This document shows positions 30,216-41,563 of a stretch of DNA of 64,000 nt, one piece after another. Made by a program: the position numbers and the translations under genes. The notes below the pieces were generated by a model. It saw only the letters and a list, made by a program, of their open reading frames with translations, was not told the DNA's origin and ran no database searches. How positions within the stretch are numbered: position 1 is the stretch's first letter; every line of letters begins with the position of its first letter. Origin of the DNA: an uncultured Alphaproteobacteria bacterium (GTDB lineage Bacteria > Pseudomonadota > Alphaproteobacteria > HIMB59); NCBI GenBank assembly GCA_902515765.1, contig CABXVZ010000001.1:1-64000 (forward strand), given 5' to 3'.

Positions 30216-31100
30216 TCATTTTTGATATCTTAATGGTTTTTCAATGGTATCTTCATCCAATGTTTTAATTTTATGAAAAATTAATTCTTTTTTTCTATCA
30301 TCATCCATACCAGCCAAGTGCATTATACCTATATTGTGATTAGGTAAATAGGGCTCTACAAATAAATTTTTTTTTGAACAAAATTTGGGTAATTTGGTCT
30401 CACAAAGCCAGTTACAATAAGAGGGTAATAATTCATAATCAACCTTGTCTTCAAAATGAGTTAGGGCTAATGCAACTTGGTCACTTCCAAAAATTCTACC
30501 CTTAGCCGATGCAAGTTTTAAATTAGATCTTAGCTTGTCCATACCTGAAAATTTAAAGTTGTATGCAAAGCAACCAGCATTCATAGTATAATAACCAGCA
30601 TATTTTCTGCCTAATTTTTTCGAAATACTTCTGGAAATATTTTTATAATTTATAGAGTTTACTTTTTTTGGAAAACCAAATAGCCATCTTACATCTATAA
30701 GTCTTTTATAGGATCTATCAACTTGTGGGGTTATTGAAAAACCATTTTTTTCAGATCCTTGGAGATATAATTCAAAAGTTTTTTCACAATTAACCCAAGT
30801 ATCTGAGTCTAACCATATGTAATTACCATACCCTGGAAAATATTTATCCATATAAAATCTTGAAAATTGAATTTTAAGATTTTCTCTACCTCTGATTTTA
30901 TAAGAAGGAATCTTAAATTCCCATTCAGGCTTTATTAATTTGATATTTTCAGATTTGAAAAAATTAATTGTTTCATTTTGTAGACCACAATCAAAAATTG
31001 CAAAATCATATTTTGTTAACAACTGTTTTAATGAGTAATACAATTCAATTAAAAGATGAGCATATTTTTCATCTGCGGAGCTTACAATTAAATTTTTCAT
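30216..31100 (-). CDS. Putative glycosyltransferase (GT8-like DxD)
   Basis: YIWLDSDTWVNCEKTF (DxD), YTMNAGCFAYNF, GSDQVAL, HLAGMDDDRK. Confidence 0.6.
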   Translation of the reverse strand: MKNLIVSSADEKYAHLLIELYYSLKQLLTKYDFAIFDCGLQNETINFFKSENIKLIKPEWEFKIPSYKIRGRENLKIQFSRFYMDKYFPGYGNYIWLDSDTWVNCEKTFELYLQGSEKNGFSITPQVDRSYKRLIDVRWLFGFPKKVNSINYKNISRSISKKLGRKYAGYYTMNAGCFAYNFKFSGMDKLRSNLKLASAKGRIFGSDQVALALTHFEDKVDYELLPSYCNWLCETKLPKFCSKKNLFVEPYLPNHNIGIMHLAGMDDDRKKELIFHKIKTLDEDTIEKPLRYQK

Positions 31101-31165
31101 AGAATTAACAGTCTTTGAAATAACGTATCAGTTAATTATTATTCTTCATATAAATTTTAATAATA

Positions 31166-31255
31166 TGGCGGAGAGAGTGGGATTCGAACCCACGGTAAGG
31201 TTGCCCCTACACTACCTTTCCAAGGTAGCGCGATCGACCACTCTGCCATCTCTCC
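31166..31255 (-). tRNA. tRNA-Ser(GGA), CCA encoded
   Basis: Reverse complement GGAGAGATGGCAGAGTGGTCGATCGCGCTACCTTGGAAAGGTAGTGTAGGGGCAACCTTACCGTGGGTTCGAATCCCACTCTCTCCGCCA; anticodon loop TTGGAAA; long variable arm. Confidence 0.97.
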
Positions 31256-31310
31256 GAGGATTAAAAATAATACACATCTTAATTTTTTGTTCTACAATAA
31301 ATATTAATTT

Positions 31311-32057
31311 ATGCCTATTCCTTTATCACTTAAGCCTAAACATAAGTACGATCTTATTAGAGTTGGAAGTCAAAATGATGGTGGTTATCTTATTGAAAAA
31401 TATTCTATTTTAGAGTGTGATTTTTTACTTAGTTTTGGTGTTTCTACAGATTGGAATTTTGAAAAAGAATTTATAGATTATAATCATGTAGATTTTAAAG
31501 CATTTGATGGAAGTATTGATGAATTATTTTGGATAAATTGGAAAAAAAGAGCTTTTAGTAAATTTTTCAAACTATCATTCAAAGAACTATTTAGGTATTA
31601 CAAAATTAAAAATTCATTTTATAAATTTTTTAGTAAAGATAATTTCGAGAGTAGCTATATAGGAAATAAAATAAATTATTTACCAATAAGCAAAATAATT
31701 AATAATTTAAAATCTCATAATATATTCTTGAAAATTGATATCGAAGGAAGTGAATATGATATTTTAAAAGATTTAATAAAATTTCAAAGTAGAATAGTAG
31801 GTTTAGTAATTGAATTTCATAATTGTACTGAAATGATAAATAATATTAATGAGTTTAACGAAAGATTGAATTTACAGCTTGTACACATTCATGGCAATAA
31901 CTACGATAGTATTTCTGAAGATAACATACCCCAAACATTAGAAATTACTTTTGCCAGATTGCCAAAACCCATAGACCAAAATCCTGAGATACCACATTAC
32001 CTCGACAAGCCTAATAAGCACAATAAAAATGATTTAAAATTAAATTTTGGTAGTTAA
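31311..32057 (+). CDS. FkbM-family methyltransferase-like protein
   Basis: SQNDGGYLI, LSFGVSTDWNFEKEF, IFLKIDIEGSEYDILKDL. Confidence 0.7.
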   Translation: MPIPLSLKPKHKYDLIRVGSQNDGGYLIEKYSILECDFLLSFGVSTDWNFEKEFIDYNHVDFKAFDGSIDELFWINWKKRAFSKFFKLSFKELFRYYKIKNSFYKFFSKDNFESSYIGNKINYLPISKIINNLKSHNIFLKIDIEGSEYDILKDLIKFQSRIVGLVIEFHNCTEMINNINEFNERLNLQLVHIHGNNYDSISEDNIPQTLEITFARLPKPIDQNPEIPHYLDKPNKHNKNDLKLNFGS

Positions 32058-32973
32058 AAAAATATTAATTGTTGAATTGAGACCTGGCATAGGTGACTTA
32101 TGTATGTTTCTACCGAGGTTTCATGAAATTTCAGAAAAGTATCCAAATGCGTATATCAGTTTATTGACCAAAAAAAGAACAAAAGCATTAGAATTATTAA
32201 AATATGATACTAAAATTCATAAAATAGAATTTATAGATAAAGAGAATTCAAAAGAAAAAAAAGGCTTAAAATTTTTATACAAATTATATAAGGAAAATAA
32301 GTTTGATATTGTATTTTCTTACCAATATGGGCCAAAATATCTCAAATATGTCCTATTAGGAAAGTTATTTAATGCAAAGATTTACTTCTATGGGTTTTTT
32401 AAAAGAAAAGAATCTATGATGATGAGAGCTATAGCTTCTAATGAAAAATGGCTTCAAATTAAAATTACTCAAAGATGTTCTAAAATTCTTACTCCGAATC
32501 AAACATTGCCAAAAATAATGCAAGTAGTAATAGGTGTTGGTGCTAGTGGGGATAATAAAAGGTGGCCCATTTTAAATTTTGATAAGCTAATAAATTATTT
32601 TAAAAATAATGGATACGAAATTATTTTAGCTGGTGGGCAAATGGAGTTAGAAATTATAAATAGTCTAAAAAAAAGTCACTCTGATATTGATATAACATCC
32701 CTAGAAAATTTTAATTTGGAAGATTCAATTAAAATTATTAAAAATGCAAAATACCATATCGGAAATGACTCAGGATTTATGCACATTTGTGCTGGTTTGG
32801 GAATGAAATCTTTTTGTTTATATGGGGATACACCGTCAGAGGACTCTTTTTATAATGAAAAAATAATTCCAATACTACCAATTGGGTATCGGCATATCAC
32901 TCACGGTTCAAGAGCAATGAACAAAATTGGCTTGGAGCAAGTAATAGAGATATTTGAAAAAAATATTTATTAA
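32047..32973 (+). CDS. Glycosyltransferase family 9 (heptosyltransferase-like)
   Basis: [45 protein letters not shown]. Confidence 0.8.
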   Translation: MVVKKILIVELRPGIGDLCMFLPRFHEISEKYPNAYISLLTKKRTKALELLKYDTKIHKIEFIDKENSKEKKGLKFLYKLYKENKFDIVFSYQYGPKYLKYVLLGKLFNAKIYFYGFFKRKESMMMRAIASNEKWLQIKITQRCSKILTPNQTLPKIMQVVIGVGASGDNKRWPILNFDKLINYFKNNGYEIILAGGQMELEIINSLKKSHSDIDITSLENFNLEDSIKIIKNAKYHIGNDSGFMHICAGLGMKSFCLYGDTPSEDSFYNEKIIPILPIGYRHITHGSRAMNKIGLEQVIEIFEKNIY

Positions 32974-34769
32974 TTCTCGTCACCAATCTTTAGTGCTTCA
33001 AAAAATGCAGTTTGTGGAATTTCAACATTTCCAAATTGTTTCATTCTTTTCTTTCCTTTTTTTTGTTTTTCTAAAAGTTTTTTCTTTCTTGTAACATCTC
33101 CACCATAAAGTTTAGCAGTTACATCTTTTCTAAATGCTTTTATGGTTTCTCTAGCAATAATTTTTCCATAAATAGCAGCTTGAATAGGAATTTGAAAGTT
33201 TTGTCTTGGTATTAAATCCTTTAATTTATTACAAATTCTTCTACCTATAATTTCTGCTCTTGTTTTGTGAACAATGTTAGAAAAAGCATCAACGGTTTCA
33301 GAGTTTACCAAAATGTTAAGTTTGACCAAATCACCTTCGAAATAATCATAGAGTTGATAGTCAAAACTAGCATAGCCTTTTGAATGAGATTTTAGTTTGT
33401 CATAAAAATCTATAACAATTTCATTTAACGGGAGTTCCATCTCTAAAATCGCCCTATTGTTTTGTATATTTAAATTTTTTTGTTTTCCTCTCTTTTCAAT
33501 GCAGAGATTTATAACATTTCCAAGATAATCTTGTGGAACAATAATAGTAGACTTTACCCATGGTTCTAAAATTTGATCAATTTCAGCTGGGTCAGGTAAT
33601 TCTGAAGGATTCCTGATGATTTTTTCATCTTTATTTCTATCTATGATTTTGTAGACAACACCTGGTGCAGTTGTAATTAAATCTAAATCAAACTCTCTTC
33701 TCAATCTTTCAGTAATTACCTCTAAATGGAGAAGTCCCAAACACCCACATCTAAAACCATATCCAAGTGCAGCACTGGTTTCATTTTCATATGTAAAGCT
33801 AGAGTCATTAAGGGCTAGCTTTTCGAAACTCTCTTTTAAATGTTCGTAGTCAGATGTATCAACTGGATAAATTCCACAAAATACTACTGGGAGAGAAGGT
33901 TTAAAACCCGGAAGAGGTTTTACTGTCTTGTTGTTTAATTCTGTAATTGTATCGCCTACTTTACAATCGGCTACAGATTTTATGCTTGCATTAATGAAAC
34001 CAATTTCTCCTGCTCTCAACTCATCGCAATAATTTATCTCTGGGGTAAAATAACCTATACGATCAATGTTGTACTGCTGGTTATTTGATAGGAACTTCAC
34101 TTTCATACCTTTCTTCATGACTCCATCTAAGATACGAACTAAAACAGTTACTCCAAGATAGTTATCGTACCAACTGTCCACTAAAAGAGCTTTTAATTCA
34201 TCTCCTTCTGTGGTTGGTGAGGGTAAATTTATAATAAGTTGGTCCACTAATTCCCTTACTCCCTGGCCTGTTTTAGCTGATACCAACAGTGCATCGGATG
34301 TATCGATACCTATAGTTTGTTCAATATCCTCCTTCACTCTATCTGGTTCTGATGCAGGGAGGTCCGCCTTATTTAATACTGCTAGAATTTCATGATTTGC
34401 ATCTATAGCCTGATAGGCATTAGCTAGAGTTTGAGCCTCTACTCCTTGAGTGCTATCAACAATCAGCAATGATCCTTCACAGGCTGATAAAGATCGAGAA
34501 ACTTCATATGAAAAATCAACATGGCCAGGTGTATCTAGAATATTTAACTGATAAGTTTCACCTAACTTATTCTTATAATTAAGCCTTACAGTTTGTGCCT
34601 TAATAGTGATACCTCTTTCTCTTTCAATATCCATAGAGTCTAGCACTTGATCTTTTTTAGTTCTGTCATCCATACCACCACACATTTCAATGATACGGTC
34701 AGCTAGTGTGGATTTACCATGATCGATATGAGCTACAATTGAAAAATTTCTAATATGAGAAATTTTCAT
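32970..34769 (-). CDS. lepA: Elongation factor 4 (LepA)
   Basis: [41 protein letters not shown]-terminal [25 protein letters not shown]. Confidence 0.97.
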   Translation of the reverse strand: MKISHIRNFSIVAHIDHGKSTLADRIIEMCGGMDDRTKKDQVLDSMDIERERGITIKAQTVRLNYKNKLGETYQLNILDTPGHVDFSYEVSRSLSACEGSLLIVDSTQGVEAQTLANAYQAIDANHEILAVLNKADLPASEPDRVKEDIEQTIGIDTSDALLVSAKTGQGVRELVDQLIINLPSPTTEGDELKALLVDSWYDNYLGVTVLVRILDGVMKKGMKVKFLSNNQQYNIDRIGYFTPEINYCDELRAGEIGFINASIKSVADCKVGDTITELNNKTVKPLPGFKPSLPVVFCGIYPVDTSDYEHLKESFEKLALNDSSFTYENETSAALGYGFRCGCLGLLHLEVITERLRREFDLDLITTAPGVVYKIIDRNKDEKIIRNPSELPDPAEIDQILEPWVKSTIIVPQDYLGNVINLCIEKRGKQKNLNIQNNRAILEMELPLNEIVIDFYDKLKSHSKGYASFDYQLYDYFEGDLVKLNILVNSETVDAFSNIVHKTRAEIIGRRICNKLKDLIPRQNFQIPIQAAIYGKIIARETIKAFRKDVTAKLYGGDVTRKKKLLEKQKKGKKRMKQFGNVEIPQTAFFEALKIGDEN

Positions 34770-37162
34770 TAAGATCTTAACTTAGCATTGAATTTTTGTG
34801 ATGTTTTTTCAATAATATTTTGGTGTACATCTTCTAAATCTTCTTCAGTAAGGGTTTTTTCATCAGACTGTATAGTAATTTTAAAAGTGACACTTTTAAA
34901 ATCATCACCTATTTCGGAAGAGTTGTAGTCGTCAAAAAATTCAACATTTTGGATAAGTTTTTTATCAATACCAGTTAACATTCTATGAACTTCAAATAAA
35001 TTTTGATTTTTTTCGAAGATAAATGAAAAGTCTTTTTCGCTAAATTGAAAACTTGAGTCATGAGTTTTATTTAATTTTTTTTTATACATAGTCTCGATAG
35101 GTAAATTTTCATAAAAGAATTCTAAACCAAATGTATTAGATAATTTTGGAAAATTTTCTAAAACTACAGGATGAATTTTTCCATATCTTGCTATTAATTT
35201 TTTTCCCATATGAAGCTCTGCTGATTGACCTGGATGAAAAAGAATACTTTGAGAACGATCTATATTAAAATTTTTCATATCAAAATTTAGAGAGTTGATT
35301 ATTTTTGAAATGAGTTCAGATAGAGAGAAAAAATCAAACTTATTTATAGGATAATGCTTATTATTGTATTTTTGTATTGATGTGAGTCCAAATAATATAT
35401 TTTCCTGAGATTTTGAGTCATTATAAACAGGACCTAGCTCAAAAACACTTAGGTTTTTAAAACCTTTTTTCCTATTTGCTTCAATTATTTCAAGGTGGTT
35501 GAATAACAATGAACTTCTCATATAGGCATGTTCATCACTAATGGCATTAGATATTTTTAAAGAAGAATCTCCTTTAAGTAAATTATGAGCCCGCTCTGAT
35601 TGAAAAGAAAAACTTATAACTTCACTAAAATTATTTGAAATTAATGTTTTCTTAATTTTTTTGGTAACTGAAAATTTTTTATTATTTAATGAACTTGTTA
35701 CTTTTTCTTTTTCCTCATGGGTGGCATAAGGTGATTTTATTTCAATGTTTTCATAACCTTGGATACGAATGATTTCTTCAACCAAATCTATTGGTTGGAG
35801 TACATCATTTCTCCATGAAGGGACCTCAACAATGCAAGATTTATCTGTAATTTTATTTATTTTAAATAATAAAGATTTTAATATTTTAATTTGAACTTCA
35901 ATTGCTAATTGTAACCCGATAACTTTTTCAAAATAATTAAAATTGTAATCTATGACATGGGTATTCTTATCTAATTTACCTGCACTAGTGTTTTTACTTA
36001 CAGAACCACCACAAATTTTATTTATTAAATACGATGCATATTCTAAACCTTCTTCGATCATTTCTTTATCAAGACCTCGTTCAAAACGATATCTTGCATC
36101 AGAGTTAATACCAAGTTTTCTTCCAGTCTTTGCTACTTGAGAAGGATCAAATAGCGCCACTTCTAAGAAAACATTTTTAGTATTATCTGTACATCCTGTT
36201 TCACTTCCTCCCATAATTCCTGCTATTGCAAGAGGATTATTTTTATCAGCAATAACTGTAACAGCGCTATCTAATTGATATTCTTTTTTATCAAGTGCTT
36301 TAATTTTTTCACCATCATTGGCTTTTCTCATGTTTAAAAGAGAGTCAATTTTATCTGCATCAAAAACGTGAAGTGGTCTACCAATATCTATTGTAATAAA
36401 ATTTGTTATGTCTACTAGAGCATTGATGGGTCTTAGACCAATACTTATAAGTTTGTTTTGAATCCAGTCTGGTGATTTTGAATTAATTATATCCTTGAAA
36501 TAACGACTGATAACATAGTTGCAACTATTACCGTCCTTTTCAATATTCCAACTTATTGGACTCTCAAATTCTAGACTGTCTAACTTTTTATAGTCTAAAG
36601 GCTTGAGGATACCAGCTCCTTTAGCTGCTAAATCCCTAGCTATACCTCTAACCCCAAGACAATCCCCTCTGTTGGGAGTCAATCCTATTTCAAAAACAGG
36701 ATCATTGAGTTCAAGGGCTGTAACCGCGTCCGTGCCATTTGGAAAATCTTTTTTAAGTTCAATAATTCCCTCGTGATCATCGCTTAATTTGAGTTCCCTT
36801 TCTGAAAGTAGCATACCTTCAGATACTTCTCCTCTAATTTTTCCTTTTTTTAGGGTGATTTCAGTTCCAGGAATATACATTCCGTCTTTAGCAAAAATTC
36901 CTTTCATGCCCTCTTTAACATTGGGAGCACCACAAACTACCTGGTATAATTTATCTCCATCATCAACTTTACAAATATTTAATCTATCTGCATTAGGATG
37001 TTTTTTAAATTCTCTGATAGTAGCTACAACAAACTGAGAATATGAAGAATAATCGGAGAGTGCTTCGAGTTCTAAGCCAATATTAGTTAAGGTCTCTCCT
37101 ATCTGGACAGGAGATTGGTTTGTTTTTAAGTGATCGCAAAGCCAGCTATATGAAAATTTCAT
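34769..37162 (-). CDS. pheT: Phenylalanyl-tRNA synthetase beta subunit
   Basis: [39 protein letters not shown], full-length 797 aa, overlaps pheS stop. Confidence 0.97.
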   Translation of the reverse strand: MKFSYSWLCDHLKTNQSPVQIGETLTNIGLELEALSDYSSYSQFVVATIREFKKHPNADRLNICKVDDGDKLYQVVCGAPNVKEGMKGIFAKDGMYIPGTEITLKKGKIRGEVSEGMLLSERELKLSDDHEGIIELKKDFPNGTDAVTALELNDPVFEIGLTPNRGDCLGVRGIARDLAAKGAGILKPLDYKKLDSLEFESPISWNIEKDGNSCNYVISRYFKDIINSKSPDWIQNKLISIGLRPINALVDITNFITIDIGRPLHVFDADKIDSLLNMRKANDGEKIKALDKKEYQLDSAVTVIADKNNPLAIAGIMGGSETGCTDNTKNVFLEVALFDPSQVAKTGRKLGINSDARYRFERGLDKEMIEEGLEYASYLINKICGGSVSKNTSAGKLDKNTHVIDYNFNYFEKVIGLQLAIEVQIKILKSLLFKINKITDKSCIVEVPSWRNDVLQPIDLVEEIIRIQGYENIEIKSPYATHEEKEKVTSSLNNKKFSVTKKIKKTLISNNFSEVISFSFQSERAHNLLKGDSSLKISNAISDEHAYMRSSLLFNHLEIIEANRKKGFKNLSVFELGPVYNDSKSQENILFGLTSIQKYNNKHYPINKFDFFSLSELISKIINSLNFDMKNFNIDRSQSILFHPGQSAELHMGKKLIARYGKIHPVVLENFPKLSNTFGLEFFYENLPIETMYKKKLNKTHDSSFQFSEKDFSFIFEKNQNLFEVHRMLTGIDKKLIQNVEFFDDYNSSEIGDDFKSVTFKITIQSDEKTLTEEDLEDVHQNIIEKTSQKFNAKLRS

Positions 37163-38211
37163 TAATATTCACCTAAGCTAAATCCATGTTTAGCCAACCA
37201 ATTTAAATTTCCATTAAAAAATGAACGAATATCTGTTAAACTGTGTTTGAGCATAGTTATTCTGTCTAATCCCATTCCAAATGCAAAACCTTGAAACTTT
37301 GAGGTATCTAGTTTGCAATTTTCTAAAACAACTGGGTTAACCATTCCGCATCCTAAGATTTCAAGCCACTTGTCTCCTTTACCAATTTGTAATTTGTTAT
37401 CAATTATTTCATAAGCAATATCCATTTCAGCAGAGGGTTCTGTGAATGGAAAATAACTTGGTCTAAATCTTACTTTTAAATTTTGGACTTCAAAAAACTG
37501 TTTACAAAATTCAATCAAAGTACCTTTTAAATCTCCCATATTTGCATTTTCATTAATAAATAAACCTTCAACTTGATGAAACATCGGTGAATGAGTAGAG
37601 TCAGAGTCACACCTATACGTCCTACCGGGAGCTATGATTTTTATTGGTGGTTTTTGATTTAACATCGTCCTAATTTGGACTGGACTAGTGTGAGTTCTCA
37701 ACACAAGAGGTTTACCTTTCTCATCTCTATCTGAAATATAAAAAGTATCTTGCATCTCTCTTGCAGGATGATCCTCCGGTATATTTAGAGCAGAAAAATT
37801 AAAAAAGTCTGTCTCTATATCGGGGCCTTCTGCAATGGTATAACCCATAGATCCAAAGATAGAAACAACATCATCAAAAGTTTTAGAGATAGGATGGACT
37901 TTAGCTGCTGAAACCCCTGGAGGAGGGAAAGTAATATCTAAAAATTCTGTATTTAATTTAGAGTTAATATCTAATGTTTTGAGATCTTTTAGCTTAACTT
38001 CAAAAAGTGCCTGAACTTTTTCCCTTAAAAGATTTATTTCAGCTCCTTTAGATTTCTTTTCATCTAAAGATAGGTCTTTTAGAGACTTTAGGAGTTCAGT
38101 AATTCTTCCTTTTTTTCCTAAATATGTAACTTTAACAATTTGTAACGCTTCTTGCGAACTAGCTAGTTCAATTTCTTTAGTTACATCTTGAAGGACTTTT
38201 TGATTGTCCAT
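37162..38211 (-). CDS. pheS: Phenylalanyl-tRNA synthetase alpha subunit
   Basis: HPISKTFDDVVSIFGSMGYTIAEGPDIETDFFNFSALNIPEDHPAR; FAFGMGLDRITMLKH. Confidence 0.97.
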   Translation of the reverse strand: MDNQKVLQDVTKEIELASSQEALQIVKVTYLGKKGRITELLKSLKDLSLDEKKSKGAEINLLREKVQALFEVKLKDLKTLDINSKLNTEFLDITFPPPGVSAAKVHPISKTFDDVVSIFGSMGYTIAEGPDIETDFFNFSALNIPEDHPAREMQDTFYISDRDEKGKPLVLRTHTSPVQIRTMLNQKPPIKIIAPGRTYRCDSDSTHSPMFHQVEGLFINENANMGDLKGTLIEFCKQFFEVQNLKVRFRPSYFPFTEPSAEMDIAYEIIDNKLQIGKGDKWLEILGCGMVNPVVLENCKLDTSKFQGFAFGMGLDRITMLKHSLTDIRSFFNGNLNWLAKHGFSLGEY

Positions 38212-38219
38212 TTTTAATT

Positions 38220-38579
38220 CTAGCTTGCTAAAGTAGCTTTGGCCTTTTCTACGATAGATTTAAAAGCCACAGGTTCGTGAAAAGCAATTTCTGATAAAAT
38301 CTTTCGATTGATTTCAATATTTGCTTTTTTTAATCCATCAATAAATTTTGCATATGTAATACCATGTTCTCTTACACCTGCATTAATTCTTTGGATCCAC
38401 AGACCTCTAAAATCTCTTTTCTTATTCCTTCTATCGCGGTAAGCATATTGGAGAGCTTTGTCCATACTCTGGGTAGCAACTCTATAAACATTTTTTCTTC
38501 TACCTCGATGACCTTTAGTAAATTCAAAAACTTTTTTGTGTTTGGCTCTTGCCGTTACACCTCTTTTAACTCTTGGCAT
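38220..38579 (-). CDS. rplT: 50S ribosomal protein L20
   Basis: [35 protein letters not shown]...[20 protein letters not shown]. Confidence 0.98.
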   Translation of the reverse strand: MPRVKRGVTARAKHKKVFEFTKGHRGRRKNVYRVATQSMDKALQYAYRDRRNKKRDFRGLWIQRINAGVREHGITYAKFIDGLKKANIEINRKILSEIAFHEPVAFKSIVEKAKATLAS

Positions 38580-38599
38580 TGATTTTCTCTCTCCCTAAA

Positions 38600-38800
38600 C
38601 TATTTTCCATATGGCATCATAGACTCTACAATTATAGATGCTGACTTTGATAAAACTCTTGTACCTTTAGAATTACGAATAAAAGAGTTAGTTCTTTTAG
38701 ACATGCCGTGTCTTTTACCAACACTGCCTACAACTAATTTTCCTGAAGAGGAAGTTTTAAAGCGTTTCTTCACGCTACTTTTCGTTTTTAATTTGGGCAT
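38600..38800 (-). CDS. rpmI: 50S ribosomal protein L35
   Basis: [21 protein letters not shown]...KRHGMSKRT. Confidence 0.97.
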   Translation of the reverse strand: MPKLKTKSSVKKRFKTSSSGKLVVGSVGKRHGMSKRTNSFIRNSKGTRVLSKSASIIVESMMPYGK

Positions 38801-38896
38801 TTTATCTCCTTATTTATTGAGTTAAGTGTAATAATCTTGAGGCATACCCATAAACAAGCCTCTTTGATTAATGAGGTCAATTAAATAGCATATATT

Positions 38897-39442
38897 TTAT
38901 TTAGGTGCAACAACGAGGAATGCTTGTCTTCCCTCAATTTTGGGTTCCATCTCGACACGAATAAGGTCTTCCAAGTCCATTTTAACTCTCTTTAACATAT
39001 CAATTCCCAGGTTAGAGTGTTCCATTTCTCTTCCTTTAAAACGAAGACTGAATTTAACCCTGTTACCCTCTTTGATAAATTTTTGAGCATTTTTTATTTT
39101 TACTTGATAATCATGGACTCCGGTACCAGGTCTAAGCTTAAGCTCTTTGGTTTCTATAACTTTTTGTTTTTTCTTGGCTTCATTCTTTTTTTTCTGTTCT
39201 TGATACTTGAATTTTCCATAGTCAACTATTTTACATACAGGTGGTTTATTATTTGGAGCTATTTCCACGAGATCTAGTCCTCTACCTTGGGCTATATCAA
39301 TCGCCTCATTTTTTTTCATAACACCTAGTTGTTCACCATCATCCATAATTACTCTAACCTCTTCGGATGATATAAAATTATTTATTTTATGGAGGTCTCT
39401 TTTGCCACGAAAATTAAAGTTTCTATTAAAAGGTTTATTCAA
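38897..39442 (-). CDS. infC: Translation initiation factor IF-3
   Basis: VRVIMDDGEQLGVMKKNEAIDIAQGRGLDLVEIAPNNKPPVCKIVDYGKFKYQ; apparent TTG start. Confidence 0.96.
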   Translation of the reverse strand: MNKPFNRNFNFRGKRDLHKINNFISSEEVRVIMDDGEQLGVMKKNEAIDIAQGRGLDLVEIAPNNKPPVCKIVDYGKFKYQEQKKKNEAKKKQKVIETKELKLRPGTGVHDYQVKIKNAQKFIKEGNRVKFSLRFKGREMEHSNLGIDMLKRVKMDLEDLIRVEMEPKIEGRQAFLVVAPK

Positions 39443-39557
39443 GATATCAAAGGAAAAATAAAAAAAAAGAAATTAGCAAATAAGAGTACCCAAAGGATTT
39501 GTTTTAAAAAACATTAAAGGATTATTAACAAACATAAGATAATTGTAAATATAAAAT

Positions 39558-40463
39558 TTAAATTATTTGTTCAATTTTTTCTAATACTTGCTCAGTTTTT
39601 ATACTTTTTACATCCTCAGCGAATATTTTATGAACATTATCTCCTAAGGGGTAACAAGATTTAGATATCTTGTTATCATTAGCCAACCATATCAAGTGTT
39701 TATTGCTCAATCCTGCTATATGGGCAGGACCAGTATCATTGCTTATTATAAGATCTGAGCCTAAACAAAGATCCAAAAAAACATCAATTTTAGATTCATT
39801 TATTTTGTTTTGAGCACGAGGACATAATTTAATTATTTCATTTATATCATCAATATCTAATTGTGAGCCAGTTAAGTAGACATCTAATTTCTTGTCAATT
39901 AAGTGTTTTGCTATTTTAGCAAATTTTTGGGTTGGCCATTTTTTATAACTTCCAGTTTTAGAAGCTCCTGGAATCATAATAACAAAATTATTTTCATAGG
40001 TTTTTTTTACAGACATCCAACTCAAATCAGGAGAAAAATATTTATGGATATTTAAATTGCTTAACTGATCTTTATGATTTTGTGTAATATGTTGAATACC
40101 TAATTTCTGTTGCTGATATTTAATATTAGAAAATTTTCTTGCAGAAAGAATTTGGGTATTTGTAAAAACTCTTGCAAATAAATGATAAATTTGAGTTCTA
40201 TTAGAATTTTGTAAGTCAACTACTAGATCAAACTTATTTTTTTTAATGATTTTTAAATAGTTAATAATTGATTGAACTATACTTGATCTATTATCTATAA
40301 GAATTTCCTTAACATAGGGGAGTTTAATAAAAATATTTTTGTAGTTAGACTGAGTAAGAAGATATAATTCATCATTTGGATAGTGATAATTTAATGTTTT
40401 TATAGCTCCAAATGATAGTACTAAATCTCCAAGTGACCCGTGTTTAATAATTAGGATTTTCAT
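39558..40463 (-). CDS. Glycosyltransferase family 9 (heptosyltransferase-like)
   Basis: MKILIIKHGSLGDLVLSFGAIKTL; LIISNDTGPAHIAGLSN. Confidence 0.85.
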   Translation of the reverse strand: MKILIIKHGSLGDLVLSFGAIKTLNYHYPNDELYLLTQSNYKNIFIKLPYVKEILIDNRSSIVQSIINYLKIIKKNKFDLVVDLQNSNRTQIYHLFARVFTNTQILSARKFSNIKYQQQKLGIQHITQNHKDQLSNLNIHKYFSPDLSWMSVKKTYENNFVIMIPGASKTGSYKKWPTQKFAKIAKHLIDKKLDVYLTGSQLDIDDINEIIKLCPRAQNKINESKIDVFLDLCLGSDLIISNDTGPAHIAGLSNKHLIWLANDNKISKSCYPLGDNVHKIFAEDVKSIKTEQVLEKIEQII

Positions 40464-41563
40464 TAATTAAAGTTTGTTAAGTAAACTTCTAAAGTTTTTT
40501 TACACATTTTTTCTGAACTATAATTTTTATAAACAAAATTTCTACTTTTTTGGATTATGTTGGCATAATTATCAATTGCATATTTAAATGATTTTACAAA
40601 AGAAGTATAAGAACTAACATCAAATAAAAGTTTCTTATCAAATTTAAGGAGTTGTTCCTTAGTTCCACCAATATTTGGAGCTAATACTGGTTTTTTCATA
40701 GATAGTGACTCTGAAATTGTTCTCCCAAATCCCTCCGGTCTAGTTGAGCAATTAATAACAATAAAACTATCATCGTATAATTTTTTTATATCTAAGGTTG
40801 GTTTTTCAAATAAAACAAATTTAGTAAGATTTAAATTTTTTATAAGTATATCAATTCTTTTTTCATATTTTGATTGATGAGATGAAATAAATACAAGCTT
40901 AAATTCATCTTTTAGATTGAATTCTTTTTTAATATAAAACTTAAGAAGATTATCGTGGCCCTTCCAACTGGATATGCGAGAAGGTAATAAGATTTTTTTA
41001 ATTTTATCTTTTTTTTTATTGGAACTTGAGGGTTGAAAGTAATCTGTGTCAATACCTCTAGGAATAACAAAGAGGTTATTTTTATTAGAATATTTATTTA
41101 CATAAGAATTTTTTACAAAGTTGGAATTAAATATGACACTATTGCCCTTAAGTAAAAAACCGTTATACCAGTCCTTTAGCAAGAACCCTGGTTTATACTT
41201 ATTATGAACACTCGTAACTATTGTAATATTCAGATTTCTCAAAAAATTAATTAAAAAAAAAGCTGGGGCTCTAGAAGAAATATGAACTAAATTTATACCT
41301 TTATTATATATAATTTTTTTTAGAGCAATTTTTATTTTATATTGATCAAATATGTTTTTGAATTTTAAGTTTTCAAGATAAATTATATTTAAACTTTTAT
41401 CTCTAATGTTATTCTTGCTTATCTCACACAATATATAATTTTTAATTTTCTTTTTACTCAAATACTTTGATATATCTCTTGAGCCTGTCTCTACCCCCCC
41501 TATTCCCATCGTTGGAATAATTTGTAAACAGACTAAGTTTTTTATATTCTTTTGATATGTCAA
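40463..41563 (-). CDS. Glycosyltransferase (GT4-like)
   Basis: PTMGIGGVETGSRDISKYL; IPRGIDTDYFQPSS; INCSTRPEGFGRTISESLSMKKPVLAPNIGGTKE; TTG start. Confidence 0.82.
   Translation of the reverse strand: MTYQKNIKNLVCLQIIPTMGIGGVETGSRDISKYLSKKKIKNYILCEISKNNIRDKSLNIIYLENLKFKNIFDQYKIKIALKKIIYNKGINLVHISSRAPAFFLINFLRNLNITIVTSVHNKYKPGFLLKDWYNGFLLKGNSVIFNSNFVKNSYVNKYSNKNNLFVIPRGIDTDYFQPSSSNKKKDKIKKILLPSRISSWKGHDNLLKFYIKKEFNLKDEFKLVFISSHQSKYEKRIDILIKNLNLTKFVLFEKPTLDIKKLYDDSFIVINCSTRPEGFGRTISESLSMKKPVLAPNIGGTKEQLLKFDKKLLFDVSSYTSFVKSFKYAIDNYANIIQKSRNFVYKNYSSEKMCKKTLEVYLTNFN

Noticed and set aside
31165-31413. ORF MAERVGFEPTVRLPLHYLSKVARSTTLPSLRG...
   Set aside because: Translation of the antisense of tRNA-Ser, a well-known spurious ORF; it also overlaps the better supported FkbM-like gene
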